Below, one piece after another: positions 42,211 through 51,800 of a DNA stretch of 64,000 nucleotides. Source of the stretch: JALYNX01 sp035292685 (GTDB lineage Bacteria > Actinomycetota > Acidimicrobiia > Spongiisociales > ZC4RG35); NCBI GenBank assembly GCA_035292685.1, contig DATDPP010000031.1:21118-85117 (forward strand), read 5' to 3'. Numbering within the stretch: position 1 is the stretch's first letter; the number at the start of each line of letters is the position of its first letter. A program made the translations under genes and the position numbers. The notes below the pieces were generated by a model, which saw nothing but the letters and a program-made list of their open reading frames with translations, made no database searches and was not told where the DNA came from.

Positions 42211-43008
42211 ATGATGCCAATCACACCATCCGACATCGAGCACAAGACGTTTTCAACCGCCCTCCGCGGTTACGACCTCGACGAGGTGGACGACTTCCTC
42301 GACGAGATCGTGGTTGCGCTGCGCGACCTGAACGGCGAGCTCACAGCCGCCAGGGCGAAGATCGCCGAGCTCGAACAGATCAAGGGAGCGGGTGGAGGAA
42401 GTGATGAGGCGTCGGTGGGTCGCGTGCTCATCCTGGCCCAACAGGCCGCCGACGGCACCATGGAGGAGGCTCGGGTCGAGGCGGAGCGGTTGCTCACAGA
42501 AACCCGTGCCGAAGCGGATCGGGTTCTGAGTGAGGCCCACGCCGAAGCCGACTCGTTTGAGGCCGACCGTGCACAACGGCGAGCGGAAGCCGAGGTGGAG
42601 ATGGCGGAGTTGGGCGTCCTGGTCGCCGGGGTCAGGAATCAGCTTGCTCTGCTTGCCACGACTGTGGCCGACAAGCTCGACGAGATGGACTCCACGATCG
42701 ACTCGGTCGAAATGGATGCCGCGGCCGCCGCCAATCTGGACGCCGACTCCGGAGACGACCACGACGTCGATGATGTCGTGGTCATCGTCGAGGAGGCGGA
42801 AGAGGCCGATTCGGAGATCGGAGAGACGACCGAGTTGGACCTCGACAGCGTCGAGGTCAGCGCCACCGCCGCAGACTCGGAAGGCGATGCCGATTCCGAA
42901 GCAGGGGCCGCTGTCGAGCTCGAGTTGGAGGATGCTTCGCAGGGCGATTCAGCCGAGGGCGACATGGAGTCCGAAGATGAGGACGAGGAGCCCTCAGCCA
43001 CCGACTGA
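42211..43008 (+). CDS. divIVA: DivIVA/Wag31-like protein with long acidic tail
   Basis: A protein of about 265 aa from ATG 42211 (GAGAGG upstream). ITPSDIEHKTFSTALRGYDL is the DivIVA membrane-binding N-terminus, then a coiled coil (about 30-165). The final 100 residues are almost all Asp, Glu, Ser, Ala and Val and look disordered, unlike Wag31 of mycobacteria. It marks poles and septa and guides wall growth. Last gene of the division cluster, convergent with ileS after 5 bases. Confidence 0.85.
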   Translation: MMPITPSDIEHKTFSTALRGYDLDEVDDFLDEIVVALRDLNGELTAARAKIAELEQIKGAGGGSDEASVGRVLILAQQAADGTMEEARVEAERLLTETRAEADRVLSEAHAEADSFEADRAQRRAEAEVEMAELGVLVAGVRNQLALLATTVADKLDEMDSTIDSVEMDAAAAANLDADSGDDHDVDDVVVIVEEAEEADSEIGETTELDLDSVEVSATAADSEGDADSEAGAAVELELEDASQGDSAEGDMESEDEDEEPSATD

Positions 43009-43013
43009 GGCGA

Positions 43014-46000
43014 TCAGCCGGCATGTTCGATGGCGAGCCAGACGGCCTGACCGTCGAGATCGAACTCTTCACCCACTGGAACGCTCGATGAAGTGATCGA
43101 TTTGGCGAGGACTTCGCCGGCGATGACATCGTGGTGGATGGCAAAGGCTCTGCCCACCTCCGGGTCGGCACTGTTCCAGGTCACCGCGATCCGGTCGGAG
43201 ACGTCGAGAGCGGCTTCACGTCGCAGGCGTTGGACCCGGCTCACGATCTCACGAGCAATCCCTTCGAGAATCAGCGCCGTATCGAGGGTGGTGTCGAGGG
43301 CGCAGGCGAATTCGGCGCCGGTTTCCACGATCACGCCCCCGATCGGGGTCCGTTCGACGATGAGGTCGTCGAGGGCGACACGGTGCCCGGCGACTTCGAT
43401 CGACCCGCCGTCCAGGATCTGCTCCAGCTCGTCGGCGGTGAGCGCGGCAATCCCCGCGGCCACGGTCCGCATCCTCGATCCCAACGCCGGCCCCAGCTTC
43501 CTGAAGTTGGCCTTGGCTGAGAGATCGACGAGTGCGGACTCGTCACCGGTGGCGGTCACCTGCTTGACGTTGAGCTCTTCGGTGATGATGTCGCCATGAG
43601 CCCGGACTGCGGCTGCGATCTCGGGGTCATGGGTGAGAACGGTGAGACCGGCCAGGGGCTGGCGAACCCGATGTCCTTCCCTCTTCCGCAGGTTCCGCCC
43701 GAGGCGGACGACTTCACGGACCACCTCCATCGAGGCCTCGAGCTCGGTGTCGATCAAAGACTCCCGTGCTTCGGGATAGTCCCGATGATGGACGCTGCGA
43801 ACCACAGTGGGGTCGTGACGGGCCACAAGGTCCTGGTAGAGGTGCTCGGTGATGAAGGGCAGGATCGGCGCCAGCACCTCGACGAAGGTGGTCAACACCT
43901 CGTAGAGCGTGGCGAAGGCGGCGACCTTGTCGGTGTCGCCCTCACCCGAGACACCTCTGGCCCGCCAGAAACGCCTCCGTGACCGACGCACGTACCAGTT
44001 GGTCAGGTGGTCGATGAAGCCGAGGATCGGGGGCACCACGTTGTACAGGTAGTAGCCCTCCATCTGGGTGTTCACCTCCTCGACCAGGCTTTGGAGGACC
44101 GAGAGGATCCATCGATCCATTTCCGGGCGCTCGCCAGGAGGGGGCGCCGCTTCGAAGTCGGCGATCGTGACCCCGTCCGCTTCTGCGTATGTGGTGAAGA
44201 AGCTGTAGGTGTTCCACAGCGGCAGGAGCACCGTCCGCACCACGTCGGCCACCCCCTCCTTGCTGAAGCGCAACGGCTCGGCGCGCAGCACTGAGGAGTT
44301 GATGAGAAAGGCGCGGAGGGCGTCGGCGCCGAGATGGTCGAAGATCTCCGAAGGGTCCGGGTAATTCTTGAGGCTCTTCGACATCTTGCGACCGTCCTCG
44401 GCCAGGATCAGCCCGTTGACCACGCAGTTCTCGAACGCGGGCCGGTCGAAGAGGGCTGTGGAGAGCACCATGAGGGTGTAGAACCAGCCGCGGGTCTGGT
44501 CGAGGCCTTCTGCGATGAACTTGGCGGGAAAGGTGGCCTCGAATCGCTCGGTGTTCTCGAATGGGTAGTGACCGATCCCATACGGCATTGAGCCCGATTC
44601 GAACCAACAGTCGAGAACCTCGGGGATCCGGGTCATGACACCGTCACAACCGGCACACGCCCAGGTGATCTGGTCGATGATGTGCTTGTGGAGATCGGTC
44701 GGGCGTTGCCCCGAGAGCCGTTTCAACTCATCGAGGGAGCCAACGGCCACCTGTTCCTCGCATGAGTCGCATTCCCAGACGGGGATGCACGAGCCCCAGT
44801 ATCGGTTGCGGCTGATCGCCCAATCGCGTGCACTGGCGAGCCAATTCCCGAAGCGGCGTGATCCGACGTATTCGGGGACCCAGTGCACCGTGTCGTTGAG
44901 CTCGACCATGCGGTCGCGGAACTGTTCCACCGCCACGAACCAGGTGGGGATCGCCTTGTAGATCAATGGGGTGCCGGTGCGATAACAGAAGGGGTAGGAA
45001 TGGACGACCCGCCCGGCGTGAACCAGCTTGCCCGATGCCTTGAGGAGCTTGATCAGGGTGGCGTCGGCTTCTTTCACGTTCACTCCCGCAACGTCGGGAA
45101 CCTCGTCGGTGAACGAACCGCCTTCGTCAACGGGGTCGACGAGAACCTCGAGCCCGGCGGCCTGAAGGGCCAGGAAGTCGACCTCTCCGTAGGCGGGTGC
45201 CATGTGCACCAAACCTGTGCCCTCGTCGACGGAGACCTCGCCGGAGGCAATGATCCGAAACGCTCCCTGCTCGCGTTTGTCGGCGAAATAGTCAAAAGGG
45301 CTCTCGTAGGAGACTCCGAGCAGGTCCCGCCCCTTGGCATGGGCCACGATCTCCACCCGGTCGCCGAAGACGGAGGGGGCCCTGGCCGCCGCGACCCAGT
45401 AATGGTCACCGTTGTCGGCAATCCTCAAGTAGTCGTGGTCCTCGCCGACAGCCACCGCCAGGTTGCCCGGCAGGGTCCACGGAGTGGTGGTCCAAATGAG
45501 GAGATAGTCGCCGGAAGCCACCGTGTCGTTGCCTTCGAGCACGGCCAATCGAACAGTGATCGAGGGGTCTTCCACGTCTCGATAGTCGAGATTGGCCTCG
45601 AAGTTCGAGAGGGGGGTGGTGGCGCCCCACGAATAGGGGAGCACCTTGAAATCTTGATAGATGAGGCCCTTGTCCCAGAGCTGTTTGAATACCCACCACA
45701 CAGTCTCCATGAAATCGGGGTCCATCGTCTTGTAGTCGTTCTCGAAATCGACCCATCGCCCAATGCGCTCGGTCAAGGTCTCCCAAGCCGCGGTGTTGGC
45801 CTGAACCCCGACCCGGCACGCCTCGTTGAAGCGGTCGATCCCGTAATCGGCTATCTGGCGCGGCCCTGAGATGCCCAACTGCTTTTCGACCTCCATCTCG
45901 ATCGGAAGGCCGTGGGTATCCCAGCCGAATCTGCGCTCCACCCGATAGCCCCTCATGGTCCAATAGCGGGGCACCATGTCCTTGATGACACCGGCCAGCA

Positions 46001-46196
46001 GGTTGCCGTAATGTGGGCTGCCGGTGGGAAAGGGAGGACCGTCGTAGAATACGTACTCCTGATCGGCAGGGCGTCGACGCACGGATTCAGCGAATGCATC
46101 GGTGTCACGCCACAGGGCGAGCACCGCTTCCTCAAGGCGGGGGATGTCGACCGCGGGGTCGACCCTTTGGAATCCGGTCTCGTTGGTCAAGGACAA
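43014..46196 (-). CDS. ileS: isoleucyl-tRNA synthetase, type 2-like
   Basis: A 1060 aa class I synthetase. The HIGH-like motif reads HYGN in PTGSPHYGNLLAGVIKD, and KMSKS is in GRKMSKSLKNYPDPSE. DQTRGWFYTLMVLSTALFD and the length match the eukaryote-like (type 2) IleRS group, which in other bacteria is less sensitive to mupirocin. The editing domain (about 190-390) and C-terminal anticodon domain are present. Start TTG 46196 is the best fit; no ATG is available. Opposite strand to its neighbours. Confidence 0.93.
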   Translation of the reverse strand: MSLTNETGFQRVDPAVDIPRLEEAVLALWRDTDAFAESVRRRPADQEYVFYDGPPFPTGSPHYGNLLAGVIKDMVPRYWTMRGYRVERRFGWDTHGLPIEMEVEKQLGISGPRQIADYGIDRFNEACRVGVQANTAAWETLTERIGRWVDFENDYKTMDPDFMETVWWVFKQLWDKGLIYQDFKVLPYSWGATTPLSNFEANLDYRDVEDPSITVRLAVLEGNDTVASGDYLLIWTTTPWTLPGNLAVAVGEDHDYLRIADNGDHYWVAAARAPSVFGDRVEIVAHAKGRDLLGVSYESPFDYFADKREQGAFRIIASGEVSVDEGTGLVHMAPAYGEVDFLALQAAGLEVLVDPVDEGGSFTDEVPDVAGVNVKEADATLIKLLKASGKLVHAGRVVHSYPFCYRTGTPLIYKAIPTWFVAVEQFRDRMVELNDTVHWVPEYVGSRRFGNWLASARDWAISRNRYWGSCIPVWECDSCEEQVAVGSLDELKRLSGQRPTDLHKHIIDQITWACAGCDGVMTRIPEVLDCWFESGSMPYGIGHYPFENTERFEATFPAKFIAEGLDQTRGWFYTLMVLSTALFDRPAFENCVVNGLILAEDGRKMSKSLKNYPDPSEIFDHLGADALRAFLINSSVLRAEPLRFSKEGVADVVRTVLLPLWNTYSFFTTYAEADGVTIADFEAAPPPGERPEMDRWILSVLQSLVEEVNTQMEGYYLYNVVPPILGFIDHLTNWYVRRSRRRFWRARGVSGEGDTDKVAAFATLYEVLTTFVEVLAPILPFITEHLYQDLVARHDPTVVRSVHHRDYPEARESLIDTELEASMEVVREVVRLGRNLRKREGHRVRQPLAGLTVLTHDPEIAAAVRAHGDIITEELNVKQVTATGDESALVDLSAKANFRKLGPALGSRMRTVAAGIAALTADELEQILDGGSIEVAGHRVALDDLIVERTPIGGVIVETGAEFACALDTTLDTALILEGIAREIVSRVQRLRREAALDVSDRIAVTWNSADPEVGRAFAIHHDVIAGEVLAKSITSSSVPVGEEFDLDGQAVWLAIEHAG

Positions 46197-46291
46197 TCTT
46201 TCGGGTGTTGGGACCGGGAATCGTAGGGTCTCGGTCCCCCTGTGACGTTGAACCAGGGAATTGATAAGGTTCCCGCCCTTTACGAGGTTGA

Positions 46292-46666
46292 ATGGTGGCC
46301 AGAAATCTCGCCAAATCGACGGTCGAGCGGTATCGGAGACGTCTCGAAGCCGAGCGTGACCGTCTCCAGGTCATGATCCGGGACTACGAGCTCGAACTCG
46401 AGGAAGCCCGGCTGACCGAAAGCTCCTCGGATCGCAGCCCCGATCCGGGGAACGCCGAGGCCGGCTCGATGAAGTTCGAGTACGAGAAGGAGCTCTCCAT
46501 CGAGCAGAACACGGTCGATCTGTTGGGCAAGGTGGAGCGGGCTCTCGACAACATCGAACGTGGGAGTTACGGGATCTGTGAGAGCTGTGGCAAGCCGATT
46601 CCGATGGCCCGTCTCGACGTCCTGCCTTACGTGACTCTCTGCGTCGACTGCGCACGCAAGAGTTGA
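46292..46666 (+). CDS. TraR/DksA-type zinc-finger protein
   Basis: A 124 aa protein with an N-terminal coiled coil (about 10-85), then CESCGKPIPMARLDVLPYVT and a C-x2-C pair (LCVDC), the DksA four-cysteine zinc finger. Members bind the RNA-polymerase secondary channel or regulate sporulation/spore germination. It starts after a 95-base gap divergent from ileS. The TTGA overlap with lspA couples them. Confidence 0.88.
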   Translation: MVARNLAKSTVERYRRRLEAERDRLQVMIRDYELELEEARLTESSSDRSPDPGNAEAGSMKFEYEKELSIEQNTVDLLGKVERALDNIERGSYGICESCGKPIPMARLDVLPYVTLCVDCARKS

Positions 46667-47118
46667 CCCGTCGCTATCTCCTCGCGGTTGGCATCGCTGC
46701 CGTCGTGGTGCTCGGGGACGCCGTGACCAAAAGGTGGGCCTCGATTCGGTTCATCGACAACCCGGTAGAGATCATTCCCGGGTTCCTCACTTTCACCTAC
46801 ACGGAGAACGCCGGTGCCGCCTTTGGCTCATTGCAGAATGCCGGGCCGATCCTGGGGGTTGCCGCCATAGGGGTGACGATCGGATTGCTCTGGGCATTGC
46901 GTCACGCCCGCCCCGGCATGGAGGTGATTGCCTTTGGCCTGATCATCGGCGGCGCTCTTGGCAACCTCTCCGATCGAGTCTTCCGCGGACCTGGGCTTCT
47001 CGACGGCAAGGTCATCGACTGGATCGACCTCTGGTGGATCCCCACCTTCAATCTCGCTGATATGTCGATCACGATTGCCGTCGTTCTGCTACTGATCCAA
47101 TCATGGCGGATTCGCTGA
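46663..47118 (+). CDS. lspA: signal peptidase II (lipoprotein signal peptidase)
   Basis: A 151 aa membrane aspartic protease with four hydrophobic helices, that removes signals from lipoproteins such as OpuCC in this window. GDAVTKRWA, FTYTENAGAAFG, GNLSDRVF and PTFNLADMSI contain the conserved catalytic Asp pair (D in NLSDR and NLADM). TTG start in the preceding stop. Its 3' end overlaps rluD by 16 bases. Confidence 0.94.
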   Translation: MTRRYLLAVGIAAVVVLGDAVTKRWASIRFIDNPVEIIPGFLTFTYTENAGAAFGSLQNAGPILGVAAIGVTIGLLWALRHARPGMEVIAFGLIIGGALGNLSDRVFRGPGLLDGKVIDWIDLWWIPTFNLADMSITIAVVLLLIQSWRIR

Positions 47119-48032
47119 CCCTCGAAGTGCCGGAGGCACTCGATGGGGCGCGGGTGGACAAGGCGCTGTCCTCGCTTCTGGGGGTGAGTCGTCTCGTCGC
47201 ACGCCAGCTCCTGGACCGCGGCGTCCTCCTCGAAGGGCTCCCGGCCCGCCCTCGTGACCGAGTCCGAACCGGATCCACGATCGAGACACCGCACCCGATC
47301 GCCGAGGTGGGGCTTCAACCCGAAGACGTGGCGTTCGAAGTCCTCTACGAAGACAACGCCCTCCTGGTGATCGACAAACCGGCCGGTGTGGTGGTCCATC
47401 CCGGCTCAGGGACGAAAGAAGGGACTCTCGCCGCCGGGCTCCTCAATCGTTACCCCGAGTTGGAAGGCGTCGGTGAACCGGGTCGCTGGGGTTTGATCCA
47501 TCGTCTCGACAAGGACACCTCGGGCACCCTGATCGTGGCCCGGACTCAGGCCGCCCATCGGTCATTGAGTGCGGACCTGGCCGCAAGGAGAATCGGACGA
47601 ACCTATTTGACTCTGGTCCATGGTCTCTTCCCGGTTCCAACCGGGACGATCGATGCGCCGATCGGACGCGACCCCTCCCGTCCCACGCGTCGCGCGGTCA
47701 TCCCGACTGGAAAGCCTGCGATCACCCATTACGAGGTCATCGCCGAATATCCCGATGACGAGGTGACCCTGTTGGAGGTCCGCCTCGACACCGGAAGAAC
47801 TCATCAGATACGGGTTCACCTGGCTGCCATCGCCCATCCCGTGATCGGGGACCGGACCTACTCCCCGTTCAACACCAGAGTCAAAGTGCCCCGGGTCTTC
47901 CTTCATGCCCGTCGAGTGCGGCTGGCCCACCCCGACTCGGGGGCGACGATCGAGGTTGAATCACCGCTCCCGCCCGATCTCACAAGGGTCCTGGAGAGTC
48001 TCGGGCCGGGGGATGAGCCGGTAAGCGATTGA
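47103..48032 (+). CDS. rluD: RluD-type 23S rRNA pseudouridine synthase
   Basis: A 309 aa enzyme. An N-terminal S4 domain (DGARVDKALSSLLGVSRLVARQ), then the catalytic HRLDKDTSGTLIVAR with its Asp, and GRTHQIRVHLAAIAHPV. RluD makes pseudouridines in helix 69; assignment to RluD over RluA is by domain order. The lspA-rluD pairing is common in bacteria. Confidence 0.9.
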   Translation: MADSLTLEVPEALDGARVDKALSSLLGVSRLVARQLLDRGVLLEGLPARPRDRVRTGSTIETPHPIAEVGLQPEDVAFEVLYEDNALLVIDKPAGVVVHPGSGTKEGTLAAGLLNRYPELEGVGEPGRWGLIHRLDKDTSGTLIVARTQAAHRSLSADLAARRIGRTYLTLVHGLFPVPTGTIDAPIGRDPSRPTRRAVIPTGKPAITHYEVIAEYPDDEVTLLEVRLDTGRTHQIRVHLAAIAHPVIGDRTYSPFNTRVKVPRVFLHARRVRLAHPDSGATIEVESPLPPDLTRVLESLGPGDEPVSD

Positions 48033-48051
48033 TGGCTCTACCGTCTCCGCC

Positions 48052-48882
48052 GTGACCCAGGATCACACCACCGAGGCCCCGGTTTGCTACCGGCATCCCG
48101 ATCGCCACACGTTGCTGGCATGCAGCCACTGTGGGCGTCCGATCTGTGCCTCCTGCTCGATCGATGCCACGGTCGGTCAGCGCTGCCCCGAATGCATGCG
48201 CGAGGAGGGGGTGCAAGAGGTCATCAAGCCGGTGTCCCGACCGGGGGCGGCGGCCGCCGGCGCCCCTGCCACCAAGGTGTTCATCGGGCTCTCGGTGTTC
48301 TTCTTCTTAGTGACCAGTTTCGGTGCCTTTGGCGACCAGATCATCAACGCGCTGGCCCACGACAACCAAGCGTTGGCAGCCGGCGAATGGTGGCGGATCT
48401 TCACCGTTGTATTGCTCCATGGCTCCATCACCCACCTCCTGTTCAACATGTGGGCACTTTGGGTGCTCGGGCCCCAGGTGGAGCGCGGTGTCGGCACCTG
48501 GCCGTTCGTGAGTCTCTATCTCGCCTCGGCCGCAGTCGGGGGAGTGGCGGTGTACTACTTCGGCGGGCCTTACGCTGTTGCGGTCGGGGCGTCGGGGGCG
48601 ATCTTCGGGTTGTTCGGGATCTGGTTGAACTGGGCACTTCACCGGCGCAACACGATCTACGGCCGAGCGATACTCAACCAGCTCGGGGTCCTGTTGGTGA
48701 TCAATGCCGCCATTCCGTTCATCTTCCCCAGCGTCTCCTGGCAGGCCCACCTCGGAGGGTTGATCACCGGGTTCGTCATCGGTGAGATCTGGGGGAAGAT
48801 CCAGGGCCCGCAGGCGATCGCCTTTCGGACCGCGGTCGGTTTCGCGGTGGCGGCTCTGGCCGCGGTCGCGGTCTCGATCTGA
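48052..48882 (+). CDS. rhomboid protease with N-terminal B-box-type zinc finger
   Basis: A 276 aa protein. Residues 10-50 have C and H spacing of a B-box/zinc-ribbon (CYRHPDRHTLLACSHCGRPI then CASC and CPECM). Six hydrophobic helices follow; GASGAIFGLFG holds the serine and WQAHLGGLITG the histidine of the rhomboid dyad; RRIFTVVLLHGSITHLLFNM is the typical loop. Intramembrane cleavage, substrate unknown. GTG start 48052. Confidence 0.88.
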   Translation: MTQDHTTEAPVCYRHPDRHTLLACSHCGRPICASCSIDATVGQRCPECMREEGVQEVIKPVSRPGAAAAGAPATKVFIGLSVFFFLVTSFGAFGDQIINALAHDNQALAAGEWWRIFTVVLLHGSITHLLFNMWALWVLGPQVERGVGTWPFVSLYLASAAVGGVAVYYFGGPYAVAVGASGAIFGLFGIWLNWALHRRNTIYGRAILNQLGVLLVINAAIPFIFPSVSWQAHLGGLITGFVIGEIWGKIQGPQAIAFRTAVGFAVAALAAVAVSI

Positions 48883-48893
48883 GGTAGTGTGAA

Positions 48894-51800
48894 ATGACAG
48901 CCGTGTCATTCGCCCACCTTCACGTTCACACCGAGTACTCGATGCTCGACGGCGCGGCCCGTATCACCGACGTGGTCACTGCGGCAGCCGCCGACGGGCA
49001 ACCTGCAATCGCCATCACCGACCACGGCGTCCTCTATGGGGTAGTCGACTTCGTCAAGGCGGCCCGGGAGGCAGGGATCAAGCCGATCATCGGGATCGAG
49101 GCCTATTTCACCGATGGGTCTCGGTTCGATCGGCCCCTGGGCAGCGCCAACAAGCGCTACCACATGAACCTCCTGGCCGAGAACGAGGTCGGTTACCGAA
49201 ACCTCTTGCAGCTCTCGTCCAAGGCCTACCTCGAGGGCTACTACTACAAGCCAAGGATGGACTTCGATCTGTTGTCGGAGCATGCCGAGGGGATCATCGC
49301 CACCTCGGGTTGTCTCGGCGGGTTGGTGCCCCAGCTCCTCGCCCCGGAGTCGATGAGCGAGGAAGGCAACCAGGGACAGGTGCGTGACTTCGATGCCGCC
49401 CTGGCTGCTGCCGGGAGGTTCCAGGACATCTTCGGGAGCGACAACTTCTTCATCGAGATCCAGGACCACGGGTTGGCAGCACAAAAGGCGATCATGCCCG
49501 ACCTCCTGGCGATCTCGAAGCAGGCGGGAGCACCGCTGCTGGCGACCAATGACGCCCACTACACACGGCGCGCCGAGCACGACGCCCAGGACGTCCTGCT
49601 CTGCATCCAGACCGGCTCGTTGCGGAGCGACCCCGGGCGGCTTCGATTCGAGGGGAGCGATCACTACCTCAAGACGTCGGCCGAGATGCGTCAATTGTTC
49701 TCTTCCGACTCGTTCCCGGGAGCATGTGACAACACCTTGTGGATAGCCGAGCGGGCCGAGGTCGAGCTCGAGTTTGGCAAGATCCTGCTTCCGCATTTCC
49801 CGGTGCCGGTTGGCGAGACGGAGCTCACCTATCTGAGGAAACTCGTCGACCAGGGAACCCGGGAACGCTACGGGCCGGACCCCGCCCCTGAAGTCTGGGA
49901 CCGGGTCGAGCACGAGCTGAAGATCATCGAGGAGATGGGCTTCTCCGCCTACTTCCTGATTGTGTGGGACCTGATCCGATATGCCCGCGAGAATCGAATA
50001 AGGGTTGGGCCCGGCCGGGGCTCGGCGGCCGGATCGATCGTCTCCTACTGCCTGCGCATCACCGACCTCGATCCGCTCGCATACGGCCTGATCTTCGAGC
50101 GCTTCCTCAACCCGGGGCGCAGAGAGATGCCCGACATCGACATGGACTTCGACGAGCGGTATCGGGCCGACGTGATCAAATACGCCGCTCAGAAGTACGG
50201 CTCCGACCGGGTTGCCCAGATCGTGACCTTCTCGACGATCAAGGGGAAGCAGGCGATTCGGGATGCGGCCCGTGTTCTCGGTCACGCGTACGGAGTCGGC
50301 GACCGAATCGCCAAGGCCATGCCGCCTTCCATCCTGGGTCGGGAGCCAACCCTGGACCAGGTTCTCACCCCGCCACCGGCAGACGCCGATTCCACGATCA
50401 AGGACTGGTATGCCAACGCTCAGGGGCTCCGCGAGCTCTATGAGGCCGACGACGCGGTGCGGGAGACGGTTGACGCCGCTCGAGGGGTCGAAGGGTTGCG
50501 TCGCCAGGATTCGATCCATGCCGCGGCCGTTGTGATCGGGCCAGAGCCGTTGATCAACATCGTTCCCATCCAGCAAAAGGGTGAAGGGGCGGAGGTCGTG
50601 ACCCAATACGAGATGTACGGGGTGCAGTCGCTCGGGCTGCTGAAGATGGACTTTCTCGGTCTCCGCAACCTTTCGATAATCGAGCGGTGCCTGGAACTTG
50701 TCGAGGAGACCAGTGGGAGCCGGGTCGACATCGACTCGGTTCCGCTCGATGACGAGAAAACCTTTGAGCTCCTGCAAAGCGGCCACACCATCGGGGTGTT
50801 CCAGCTCGAGGGCACGGCGATGCGCTCCCTGATCAGATCCCTGAAACCCGATTCATTCAACGACGTGATCGCCTCGGTTGCCCTGTATCGCCCCGGCCCC
50901 ATGGGGGCCAACATGCACAACCTCTACGCCGATCGCAAGAACGGCCGCGCCGAGGTGGAACAGCTGCATCCGGCGCTGACCGACAAGCTGGCGGACACCT
51001 ACCAGATCATGGTGTACCAGGAGCAGGTGATGACCGTTGCCCAGGAGATGGCCGGCTACTCGATGGTCGAAGCCGACGATCTGCGCCGGGCCATGGGCAA
51101 GAAGATCAAGAAGGAGATGGTTGCCCAGGAGCAGAGGTTCGTCCAGGGATGCATGAGCCAGGGTCACACCGAGGCGGTCGGCAAGGAGATCTTCGGTCTC
51201 ATCGAGCACTTTGCGGGGTACGGCTTCAACCGGTGCTTGACAGGCGACACCACCGTGGTCGAGGCGGAGACCGGGGCGATCCGGACATTGCGCGAGCTCT
51301 ATGACGGCCGGGTGATGCCTTCGATCGCCTCGTTGGACGGTTGGATGCGAGTTCTGGGCTCACCTAGCAACATCTGGCAGAACGGGGTCAAACCTGTCTT
51401 CAAACTCACCACCAGATCCGGGAGAACGATCCGCGCCACCGGCAACCACCCGTTCCGAACCGTCTCGGGGTGGCGTCCCTTGGAAGAGTTGGGGACTGAG
51501 GATTTCGTAGCCATCAGTGCCGGTCTCGACTGGCTGCCGACCACGTCGATGACGCCGCCCGAGCTAACTCTCCTCGGGTATGTCATCGCCGAGGGCAACA
51601 CTTGTCATCCGTCCAGTTTCTATATCTACTCGGGCGACGAGGAGGTTGTGCAAGACGCCGTCTCCGCCATGGAGGGCTTCGAGAACACCCGAGCGACCGT
51701 TGATCGGTCAAAGTCAGCAGTGTCGTTGTACGCCGCCAGGGTGGACCTCCGTCGGCCGAGTGGAGCGGTGGAGTTCATCGAGAGATCTGGCCTGCGTCAC

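Noticed and set aside
46197..46291. Possible T-box leader for ileS in the divergent gap.
   Set aside because: Only 95 bases, no AGGGTGG-type T-box bulge found; only a short GGGACCG/CGGTCCC hairpin.
48906..50786. Open frame of 626 codons opposite the first part of dnaE.
   Set aside because: It mirrors the codon bias of dnaE and has no motif; dnaE is certain on the other strand.
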